A stretch of DNA of 64,000 nucleotides from Pseudodesulfovibrio alkaliphilus (lineage in GTDB: Bacteria; Desulfobacterota; Desulfovibrionia; Desulfovibrionales; Desulfovibrionaceae): assembly GCF_009729555.1 (NCBI RefSeq), contig NZ_WODC01000006.1:1-64000 (forward strand). The letters are read 5' to 3'. Within the stretch, counting starts at the first letter, position 1; every line of letters begins with the position of its first letter. Positions 25,114 to 31,990 of this stretch are shown piece by piece. The position numbers were made by a program, and so were the translations under genes. The notes under the pieces are model-generated. The model saw nothing but the letters and a program-made list of their open reading frames with translations, was not told the DNA's origin and made no database searches.

Positions 25114-25768
25114 GCTCCGACTTCCTCCTTGAAGGCAAATGGGTCTTTGGGGGTACATAATCCTGTAGAGTCAGCGTGAAGTTCTGGGGCAGGTAGCCTC
25201 GGGCCGTGGCGATGTCGCCATCGGTGAGGGCGGGCACCCGGGTGATGCGGAAGTAGAAGGCCCCTGGCCTGGCCTCGGCCATGGCAAAGATTCGTTCAAG
25301 GTTGGCCCGGGCGGCGATTTCGGAAACCGCGTGGCCGGTCAGGGCCGGGTAGGCGGCGTAGGGGCCTTTGACATCCACGGCAAAGACATCCACAAGCCCA
25401 AGCTCCAGCAGCTCCTGGACCACATCGGGCCGCATTCCGTTGGTGTCGAGCTTGACAGGCAGCCCGCATTTGCGAACTTCAAGGAGCAGCTCGGCCAAAT
25501 AGGGTGTCGCGGTGGGTTCGCCGCCAGTGATGGTCACGCCGTCCAGCCACCCCGCCCTGTCGCGCAGATACGTCTTGATCCGCGCCGGATCAACGGCAGG
25601 CAGGGCGTGCATGTCCCAGGCGAGGACGGCGTTGTGGCAGGTGGGGCAGCGCAAGTTGCAGCCGCCCAGAAAGAGGATGCAGCAGTGGCGGCCGGGCCAG
25701 TCGCACAGGCTCAGGTTCTCGAAACCGCGCACGTATTTCCAGGCCCCTGCGGGCTCGCTCGTCCTCAT
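25061..25768 (-). CDS. nrdG: Anaerobic ribonucleotide reductase activating protein (radical SAM)
   Basis: The 235-residue protein has the radical SAM cluster motif CNLRCPTC (Cys37, Cys41, Cys44), GGCNLRC context and a TITGGEPT stretch for SAM binding. It belongs to the radical-SAM pyruvate-formate-lyase-activating/NrdG type that forms the glycyl radical in NrdD. Start ATG at 25768-25766 follows a GAGGAG site. Its C-terminal 17 residues (RRKSEHAQPDHEERRPVGNV) are read from DNA that also encodes the start of NrdD, an out-of-frame overlap of 53 bases. The 591 bases in front hold the probable promoter region. Confidence 0.92.
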   Translation of the reverse strand: MRTSEPAGAWKYVRGFENLSLCDWPGRHCCILFLGGCNLRCPTCHNAVLAWDMHALPAVDPARIKTYLRDRAGWLDGVTITGGEPTATPYLAELLLEVRKCGLPVKLDTNGMRPDVVQELLELGLVDVFAVDVKGPYAAYPALTGHAVSEIAARANLERIFAMAEARPGAFYFRITRVPALTDGDIATARGYLPQNFTLTLQDYVPPKTHLPSRRKSEHAQPDHEERRPVGNVVN

Positions 25769-26359
25769 TGCTCTCCTCGGTTCAAAAAAATCACCCGGGT
25801 GGATACGCCGGGATGTTGTCTGACGAACAGCGGACCCCCGTACCGCGGTTCTCGGTTCCGCCTGCGTCATGTGGATGAAGAGGCTGTCGGAACGTGTCTG
25901 CCTATTTATCCCAGCCGACAGTTTTTGTACAGGGGGATTTTGGTAAAAAAACGGACACTCGCTTCATTGTTAGCGATTATTGGTGATTTTGAGGGATTGT
26001 TGATGATTGATAAATTTTTTCCACAAATGTGGGGAACAGTTTTCTCGCCATATTCTTAACTTTTTTCTAGAACAAGTTTAGAAAAAAATATCGACCATTC
26101 CGAGGTGATCGGTTTTCGACAGAAGGGGAAGGCGGCTGAGTGGGGAAAGATTGTGGGGAACGTGTGAAATCGTCTTATCACAAGGGGTCGGGGTTGGGAA
26201 CAGGTTTGTGACAGGATTCCACAGGAAAAGGAACAATGAAATCGTGACATTTTCCCGTGTTCCGGGCAAGGGCACGGGCTGCGCGGGTTTGGCCGGCACA
26301 CAGGTTCCGTCGAAGTCGAATGCGTCCTCGGGGCGGCATGGGCCTTGCAGTTTCGCGTT
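25769..26359. promoter_or_regulatory. Long AT-rich intergenic region upstream of nrdG with DnaA-box-like sites
   Basis: No gene fits in this 591-base gap. It is far more AT-rich than its surroundings between about 25920 and 26090. DnaA-box-like 9-mers cluster here: TTTTCCACA at 26017-26025 (+), TTCCCCACA at 26036-26028 (-) and again at 26160-26152 (-). Partial matches are TTATCACA at 26175 and TTCCACA at 26217. The first two form a palindrome (CCACA-AA-TGTGG). The core TGGGGAA also recurs at 26141. The pattern suggests binding of DnaA, or of an NrdR-like or other regulator of nrdGD; it could also be origin-related. No protein-coding content is seen. Confidence 0.45.
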
Positions 26360-27577
26360 TCATCCTTCTGCGGTTCGTGCGTCCACCAGGGCGTCGCGCT
26401 GGTAGGCGCGAAGGCCGAAGTGGGGCAGGGCGGCCAGCAGGTGGTCGAAGAGGTCCGACTGGATGCCTTCGTAGGCGCTCCAGGCCGTGTCGTTGGTGAA
26501 GCAGTATATCTCAAGGGGCAGCCCGCCTTCGGCGGCAGGCTGGAGCTGGCGCACGAGCAGGGTCATGTCCGCCCGTGTCCCCGGGTGGTTGGTCACGTAG
26601 TCAAGGGCGTAGAGCCGGAAGAGTCCGATGTTGGTCATGCGTCGCCCGTTGAGGGCCGAGCGCGGATCGGCTCCGACGCGTGCGTTGTATTCATCGATCT
26701 CCGCCTTGCGCCGGGCGATGTGCGGGGCCAGTGACTGGACTGCCGAAAGCTTGTCGAGCAGCGTTTCGTCGGCGAACCGGATGGACGAGAGGTCGATGAG
26801 CAGGGAGCGTTTGATGCGCCGTCCTCCCGCCTGGGTCATGCCGCGCCAGTTCTTGAAGGGCGTGTCCAGGAACTTGTGAGTCGGGATGGCGGTGATGGTC
26901 TTGTCCCAGTTCTGCACCTTGACCGTGTGCAGTGCCACATCAATGACATCTCCATCGGCGGCCATTGAGGGCATCTCGATCCAGTCGCCCTTGCGCAGCA
27001 GATCGTTGGCCCCTATTTGCACCCCGGCCACCAGCGAGAGAATGGTGTCGCGGAAGATGAGCATGAGGACCGCGGTCATGGCTCCGATGCCAGAGAGCAG
27101 CCCCCAGGGCGACTGACCCAGCAGCAGGGCGATGACCGACACCGCGCCGAGGATGGAGATGAAGAGCTTGAAGAGCTGGGCGTATCCCTTGATGGGCCTG
27201 CGCCGGGATATCTCGTAGGTCTCGTAGAGCCGGACCAGGGCGTTGACCGTGGGCAGGAGAATGAGAACCACGGTCACGGACAGATAGACGCCCACGGCCT
27301 CGCGCAGCAGGGTGGCCGAGCCCGGGAACAGCTCCGCGCCCATGGACAGGACCGGAGCCGGAGCGAGTAGCGCGGCCCTGGCAAACACGCCTTCTTCCAT
27401 GAGCTGGGCAGCGAACACGCCTTGGGAGCGCGGAACCAGCACCCGGGCCAGGCGCACGGCCACGAGTCGGGCGGCCAGATAGACGATCAGCGCCGCTGCC
27501 AGCAGGGCGGCAGCACGGATGGCTGTTTCCAAGGCCGGTGCGGCGTCGGCCAGTGCCGTGATGGGTTCTGCAATCAT
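26360..27577 (-). CDS. Mechanosensitive ion channel of the MscS/YbdG type
   Basis: The 405-residue protein has several hydrophobic helices in its N-terminal half, then the MscS pore-lining and beta-domain region GIGAMTAVLMLIFRDTILSLVAG, IGANDLLRKGDWIEMPSMAADGDVIDV and TAIPTHKFLDTPFKNW. The DGDVIDVALHTVKVQNWDKT stretch resembles the mini-conductance channel YbdG. It is expected in the inner membrane as an osmotic emergency valve. The cytoplasmic C-terminal part is longer than in MscS itself, which is also YbdG-like. It stands alone upstream of the 591-base gap. Confidence 0.9.
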   Translation of the reverse strand: MIAEPITALADAAPALETAIRAAALLAAALIVYLAARLVAVRLARVLVPRSQGVFAAQLMEEGVFARAALLAPAPVLSMGAELFPGSATLLREAVGVYLSVTVVLILLPTVNALVRLYETYEISRRRPIKGYAQLFKLFISILGAVSVIALLLGQSPWGLLSGIGAMTAVLMLIFRDTILSLVAGVQIGANDLLRKGDWIEMPSMAADGDVIDVALHTVKVQNWDKTITAIPTHKFLDTPFKNWRGMTQAGGRRIKRSLLIDLSSIRFADETLLDKLSAVQSLAPHIARRKAEIDEYNARVGADPRSALNGRRMTNIGLFRLYALDYVTNHPGTRADMTLLVRQLQPAAEGGLPLEIYCFTNDTAWSAYEGIQSDLFDHLLAALPHFGLRAYQRDALVDARTAEG

Positions 27578-27722
27578 TGTCGCTCCTTGCTGGAAAACAG
27601 GCTAGCACAAAGCTCCCCGGCTGAGAACCGCGAACGAGTGCAGACTTGTGCAGCGCATTGACAAAGGGATTGCGGCGACCCATTTGTTATGAACATCCCT
27701 CCCTTCAGCATGAGAGAGTGCC

Positions 27723-28937
27723 ATGGCCATGTGGTCCTATATCGTCCTGACCGTTGCCACGTTGTTGACCCTGTACCTGGGCTGGCGTCTGATCATGCCC
27801 CTGCCCGTCGGACGGGGGCGGAAAATCGCGGCCTGGCTGGCCGTGGGCGGGTTGCTGTACGGTCAGCGCTGGGTGCGCGCCCTGCGCGAGGACGGCGCGG
27901 ACACCATGCTCTATGACGGTCTCAGTTGGGTGGTCTTCGTTTTCCTCGGTCTGGTCTCCATGGTGGTGATGTTCATGTTCCTGCGCGACCTGCCGATACT
28001 GGCCGGGCGTACGCTCTCCCTGTTCCGGCGCATGGCGGCAGGGCGCATCTCTTCGGGGCGAAACGCATCCGCGGCTGACCCTGGTCGGCGGCGCTTCATG
28101 CTCAATGCCTCCAACGCGGCCATCATGGCCGTGGCCATGCCGCTCACTGGCTATTCCATTTTCGAGGCCCGGCGGACTCCCGAGGTGGTCCGAAACGATT
28201 TGTTCGTTCCTGGATTGCCCTCCGGCCTCGATGGCTTCACTATTGCCCAGATGACCGACACTCACATCGGCCCGACACTGCGGGGTGGCTGGATGCGAAT
28301 GGTGGTGGACGAGATCAACGCCCTGGGCGCGGACATGGTGGTCCATACCGGCGACATGGTGGACGGGTCTGTGGACTCGCTGCGCAGGCATGTGGCTCCG
28401 CTGGCCGATCTCGTGGCTCCTCACGGGGTTTGGATGTGCCTTGGCAACCATGAGTACTACGCCGGGGTCGAGGCGTGGATGGCAGAGGTCGGGCGTCTGG
28501 GTATGCGCCCCCTGGTGGACGAGCATGTGCTTGTCGATACCGGCCGGGGCCGCGTGCTGCTGGCCGGGGTGGCCGACTACACCGCGCACCGCCTCCATCC
28601 CGCCCACCTCTCCTCGCCCCTTGCGGCCATGCAGGGGGCGCCGGGCCACGACGTGTCCATCCTGCTGGCCCACCAGCCCGTGTCGGTCTACGAGGCCAGC
28701 CGGGCCGGGTTCGACATTCAGCTTTCGGGCCACACCCACGGCGGCCAGTTTTTTCCCTGGACCGTGGCCATCCATCTCTTTCAGCCCTATGTGCGCGGTC
28801 TGCACCGGCACGACGCCACCCTGCTCTACGTCAACACCGGCACCGGCTACTGGGGACCGCCCATGCGGCTGGGCACTGCCCCGGAGATAACCCTGCACAC
28901 CCTCAAGGCCGGCCCCGGCCCGGATGTGGAGTCCTAG
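27723..28937 (+). CDS. Membrane-anchored metallophosphoesterase
   Basis: The 404-residue protein has three to four N-terminal hydrophobic helices (1-115, e.g. VLTVATLLTLYLGW) and a basic RRRFML motif before a further hydrophobic segment. A calcineurin-like phosphoesterase domain follows at about 165-395. Its metal-binding motifs are all present: MTDTHIG, HTGDMVDGS, LGNHEYYAG, LLAHQPVSV and SGHTHGGQFFP. This resembles the YkuE/membrane metallophosphoesterase group, which act on the outer leaflet, often on lipid-linked phosphates, but the substrate here is unknown. It is preceded by the divergent MscS-type gene. Confidence 0.88.
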   Translation: MAMWSYIVLTVATLLTLYLGWRLIMPLPVGRGRKIAAWLAVGGLLYGQRWVRALREDGADTMLYDGLSWVVFVFLGLVSMVVMFMFLRDLPILAGRTLSLFRRMAAGRISSGRNASAADPGRRRFMLNASNAAIMAVAMPLTGYSIFEARRTPEVVRNDLFVPGLPSGLDGFTIAQMTDTHIGPTLRGGWMRMVVDEINALGADMVVHTGDMVDGSVDSLRRHVAPLADLVAPHGVWMCLGNHEYYAGVEAWMAEVGRLGMRPLVDEHVLVDTGRGRVLLAGVADYTAHRLHPAHLSSPLAAMQGAPGHDVSILLAHQPVSVYEASRAGFDIQLSGHTHGGQFFPWTVAIHLFQPYVRGLHRHDATLLYVNTGTGYWGPPMRLGTAPEITLHTLKAGPGPDVES

Positions 28938-28991
28938 CCTCCTCCCTTTCTCTGTCTGATCCCGTATACTTGTTTTCTCTTTCCTACGCGG

Positions 28992-29038
28992 TTGACTCTT
29001 GGTCGCGATTGGTCTAACAGGGTCAGTGGTCCAACCAA
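28992..29038 (+). promoter_or_regulatory. Promoter with FadR-type operator of the hydroxy-acid operon
   Basis: A -35-like TTGACT at 28992-28997 and a -10-like TCTAAC at 29013-29018 (spacing 15) lie 110 to 160 bases before the regulator gene. The region is dense in GGTC/GGT repeats, and 29027-29037 reads TGGTCCAACCA, the TGGTnnnACCA operator recognised by GntR proteins of the FadR subfamily (FadR, PdhR and LldR types). A flanking ATTGGT at 29008-29013 and the ACCAAT end at 29034-29039 form a wider repeat. Feedback control by the downstream GntR protein is inferred. Confidence 0.6.
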
Positions 29039-29148
29039 TGTTGGAGGGCCTGGAGGCGTAATGGCATGTGGCTTGGATGCCATGCCCCTGCGGGGCTGCG
29101 CAGGCTGATTGCCAGGAAACACGGTGACAGAAAGCGGGATGAGGTGCC

Positions 29149-29868
29149 ATGGAGCAGGCGATGGACGTGAAGCCGGTGAGCCGCAAGGGCATGTACGGAG
29201 AGATCGTGCTCCAGATCAAGGCCATGATCGACCGCGGGGAGTTGCGGCCCGGGGATCGGCTGCCGCCCGAGCGAAGGCTGGCCGGGATGTTCGCGGTCTC
29301 GCGCAACACCGTGCGCGAGGCGATCAAGGCCCTGGCCGAGCAGGAGCTGGTGGAGAGCCGCCAGGGCGCGGGAACCTTTGTCCGCAGCGCGGACGAGGCC
29401 CGGTTTGCCGCCACCCTGGCCGGGGTTATCCTGCGGGCCAGACCCTCTCTGCGTGATGTCTTTGAGGCCAGAAAGCTCATCGAGCCTGAAATTGCCGCCC
29501 TGGCTGCCAGGCACGCTTCGCCCGGCATCATCGCCCGCATCGAGGCCGCTTTGGACGAGCAGGAGCGGGCCGTGCGACGCGGCGAGACCGGGGCCGATCA
29601 TGACCAGCTGCTGCATGGACTGCTGGCCGAGGCATCGGGAAACACGGTGTTCTGCGAGGTGGTCAAGGCCCTGCACGAGGATTTCATACGCAGCCGGGTC
29701 CAGGCGCTTCAGTCGCAGGAGCGGCGGGAGGCATCCCTGGCCGCGCATAGAACCATAGTCGAGGCCGTCAGAAACGGGCACGTCATGCAGGCGGAGAAGG
29801 CCATGCGCGACCACCTGGAGGAAATCGAAGCCATCGTCTTTGCCCGGGATCATCGGTCCGGGGCGTAA
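29149..29868 (+). CDS. GntR/FadR-family transcriptional regulator
   Basis: The 239-residue protein has an N-terminal winged HTH (GDRLPPERRLAGMFAVSRNT, VREAIKALAEQELVESRQGAGTFV, at about 25-78) and a C-terminal FCD effector domain (85-235). The latter carries the Asp/His positions that bind a metal and usually a carboxylate in this group (EARKLIEPEIA, DHDQLLHGLLAEASGN, HRTIVEAV, MRDHLEEI). Such regulators sense lactate, pyruvate, glycolate, uronate or similar acids. The gene is followed by an FMN 2-hydroxy-acid oxidoreductase and a TauE permease on the same strand, which suggests it controls them and itself. See the operator at 29027. Confidence 0.9.
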   Translation: MEQAMDVKPVSRKGMYGEIVLQIKAMIDRGELRPGDRLPPERRLAGMFAVSRNTVREAIKALAEQELVESRQGAGTFVRSADEARFAATLAGVILRARPSLRDVFEARKLIEPEIAALAARHASPGIIARIEAALDEQERAVRRGETGADHDQLLHGLLAEASGNTVFCEVVKALHEDFIRSRVQALQSQERREASLAAHRTIVEAVRNGHVMQAEKAMRDHLEEIEAIVFARDHRSGA

Positions 29869-29892
29869 GACCATAGCAACAATCAGAACCCG

Positions 29893-30016
29893 CAGGCTGC
29901 TCAAAAATGGTGAGATGCTCACTACGATAACAGTTCAAGATCGAAAGGTGTTTTTTGCACACGAGGATTTGAACTTTCGGGAGCAACGGCGCAGAGCGCC
30001 ATTTTTCGACAGTCTG
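29893..30016. repeat. MITE-like element, copy 2 (124 bp), in the leader of the hydroxy-acid oxidoreductase gene
   Basis: The ends CAGGCTGCTCAAAAATGG (29893-29910) and CCATTTTTCGACAGTCTG (29999-30016) are inverted repeats that match at 15 of 18 positions, and match the ends of copy 1 (17620-17833). Inside is an AGTTCAA/TTGAACT pair and a short GGCGC-AGA-GCGCC hairpin. There is no coding content. The element stands between the GntR stop and the ATG of the next gene, 18 bases before that ATG, so the mRNA leader of that gene is mainly this repeat. A ribosome binding site GGAGG lies outside it. Confidence 0.65.
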
Positions 30017-30034
30017 GTAAATCACGGAGGAATC

Positions 30035-31057
30035 ATGAAGGAAACACGCGACAAGGCAAGGGAGCTGATGAAGGGATACTGCCGGGTGTGCCGGGTGTGC
30101 GACGGCAAGGCGTGTGCGGGCGAGGTACCCGGCATGGGCGGGCTGGGCACTGCGGCCTCGTTCAAGAACAACGTCACGGCCCTGGCCAGGGTGCGGCTCA
30201 ACATGCGCCTGTTGCACGGAGTCACCGCGCCGGACACGGCCGTATCTCTTCTGGGGTTTGATCTTTCCATGCCCGTCCTGGCCGCGCCCATTGGCGGCGT
30301 GTCCTTCAACATGGGCGGCGGCGTCAGCGAGGAGGACTACATAGAGGCCGTGGTGGCGGGGTGTCGCAATGCGGGAGTCGTCGGCTGCACGGGCGATGGC
30401 GTGCCTCCGGTCATCCATGAGTCAGGCTTTGCGGCCATCGCCGGGAGCGAGGGGCACGGCATTCCCTTCATCAAACCCTGGGAAGGAGCCGAACTGGACG
30501 AGAAGCTCGACAAGGCACGGGCCACGGGCTGCACCCTTTTCGGCATGGACGTGGACGCCGCTGGGCTGATCACCCTGCGTCAGATGGGCCGCCCGGTGTC
30601 GCCCAAGACCCCGGAAGAGCTTGAGGCGATCATCGCCAGGGTCCACGGCTGGGGCGGCAAATTCATCCTCAAGGGCGTCATGACCCCGGACGAGGCCCTG
30701 CTGGCCGCCCGGGTGGGGGCCGATGCCATTGTGGTCTCCAACCACGGCGGGCGCGTGCTGGACCACACTCCGGGCACTGCCGAGGTGCTGGCCGGGGTGG
30801 CGGCAGCGGTGCGCGGGCGGCTGACCGTGCTGGTGGACGGCGGTGTGCGCGATGGTGCGGACGTGCTCAAGATGGTCGCCCTGGGTGCGGACGCGGTCAT
30901 GATCGGCCGTCCGATCTCGGTGGCGGCGGTGGGCGGATTGCAGGAGGGTGTGGAGCAGTATCTGGCTGCGGTCAGGGCGCAGCTGGTCCAGGCCATGATC
31001 CTGACCGGATCGCCGGACATGGCGTCCGTGAGTTCCTGCATTCTGTTTCAGGACTAG
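30035..31057 (+). CDS. FMN-dependent alpha-hydroxy-acid oxidoreductase
   Basis: The 340-residue protein is a TIM-barrel enzyme of the lactate oxidase/glycolate oxidase superfamily: FMN-site segments LSMPVLAAPIGG and GADAIVVSNHGGRVLDHTPG (the catalytic His/Arg), with VLVDGGVRDGADVLKMVALGADAVMIGR at the phosphate site. Its N-terminus carries a cysteine cluster (CRVCRVCDGKAC, residues 15-26), unusual for lactate oxidase and possibly a metal or iron-sulfur site. The substrate is a 2-hydroxy acid, probably lactate or a relative. ATG follows CGGAGGAATC. It is in the operon of the GntR regulator, followed by a TauE-type permease. Confidence 0.88.
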   Translation: MKETRDKARELMKGYCRVCRVCDGKACAGEVPGMGGLGTAASFKNNVTALARVRLNMRLLHGVTAPDTAVSLLGFDLSMPVLAAPIGGVSFNMGGGVSEEDYIEAVVAGCRNAGVVGCTGDGVPPVIHESGFAAIAGSEGHGIPFIKPWEGAELDEKLDKARATGCTLFGMDVDAAGLITLRQMGRPVSPKTPEELEAIIARVHGWGGKFILKGVMTPDEALLAARVGADAIVVSNHGGRVLDHTPGTAEVLAGVAAAVRGRLTVLVDGGVRDGADVLKMVALGADAVMIGRPISVAAVGGLQEGVEQYLAAVRAQLVQAMILTGSPDMASVSSCILFQD

Positions 31058-31107
31058 GTCCGCCATAGTAAAAAGAGTAATCCGTCGCAAGGCGGACCGG
31101 AGCTTTC

Positions 31108-31908
31108 ATGCTGACGACATACCTTCTCTATATCGTGCTCGGGGCCGTGGCCGGCGTCTTGGCCGGACTGCTCGGCATTGGCGGCGGGCTGGTCATTGTG
31201 CCCATGCTCAACATTGCCTTCGAGTGGCAGAGCTTCCCGCAGGAGCACATCCAGCACGTGGCCCTGGGCACCTCCATGGCCACCATCGTCTTCACCTCCA
31301 TCTCCAGCATGTACGCCCACCATCGGCGTGGAGCCATCAACTATCCGGCCTTCTGGCGGCTGGCTCCGGGCATCGTGCTGGGCACCTACCTGGGGGCCAT
31401 GCTCGCCTCGGCCCTGCCCACCGGGTTTCTCAAGGCGTTCTTCGGCTTCTTCCTCTACTATGTGGCCGGGCAGATGCTTCTGAACATCAAGCCCAAGCCC
31501 AACCGCGAGCTGCCCGGCGTGGCAGGTACCTCGGTAGCGGGCACGGGCATAGGCGTGTTCTCGGCCCTGGTGGGCATCGGCGGAGGCACCCTGACCGTGC
31601 CCTTTCTCTCCTGGTGCAACCAGACCATGCACGTGTCCATCGCCACGGCCGCAGCCGTGGGGCTGCCCATCGCCCTGTCCGGCACGGCGGGCTATGTGGT
31701 CGGCGGCTGGAGCGTGCCGGGCATCCCCGGCCCGCACATCGGCTATGTCTACATCCCGGCCTTCCTGGGCATCATCGCCATGAGCATGCTCACCGCCCCC
31801 CTGGGCGCCAGGCTGGCCCACAGCCTGCCTGTGGATAAGCTCAAGCGTGTCTTTGCCGTGCTGCTCATTTTGGTGGGCACGCGGATGCTCTGGAGCGTGT
31901 TCATGTAG
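31108..31908 (+). CDS. TauE/SafE-family (TSUP) membrane permease
   Basis: The 266-residue protein has about eight transmembrane helices in two similar halves, each opening with a glycine-rich motif (VLAGLLGIGGGLVIVPML and VFSALVGIGGGTLTVPFL) as expected for TauE/SafE. Members move sulfite, sulfoacetate or other small organic anions. Its position directly after an FMN hydroxy-acid oxidoreductase and its regulator suggests transport of the substrate or product of that enzyme. A bidirectional terminator follows (31934-31965). The specific substrate cannot be told from the sequence. Confidence 0.9.
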   Translation: MLTTYLLYIVLGAVAGVLAGLLGIGGGLVIVPMLNIAFEWQSFPQEHIQHVALGTSMATIVFTSISSMYAHHRRGAINYPAFWRLAPGIVLGTYLGAMLASALPTGFLKAFFGFFLYYVAGQMLLNIKPKPNRELPGVAGTSVAGTGIGVFSALVGIGGGTLTVPFLSWCNQTMHVSIATAAAVGLPIALSGTAGYVVGGWSVPGIPGPHIGYVYIPAFLGIIAMSMLTAPLGARLAHSLPVDKLKRVFAVLLILVGTRMLWSVFM

Positions 31909-31933
31909 CGGGTTGCCGCGTCGTGTGAAATGC

Positions 31934-31965
31934 AAAGGCCGCTCCCGGATGGGGGCGGTCTTTTT
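31934..31965. terminator. Bidirectional terminator between tauE-like gene and polA
   Basis: The sequence pairs AAAGGCCGCTCCC with GGGGGCGGTCTTTTT around a short loop, ending in five Ts on the plus strand; the minus strand ends in TTTGCATTT. It lies between two converging genes (31908 and 31991). Confidence 0.75.
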
Positions 31966-31990
31966 GATCACAGGAAGAGTCCTGGCTCGC

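Noticed and set aside
18201-25834. Fifteen identical bases CTGACGAACAGCGGA at 18201 and 25820
   Set aside because: Short, not extended on either side, and placed at unrelated positions; probably chance.
25850-26230. Region taken as a confirmed origin of replication
   Set aside because: DnaA-box-like sites and AT content are suggestive, but no dnaA, dnaN or skew evidence is in the window, so I only report it as a candidate.
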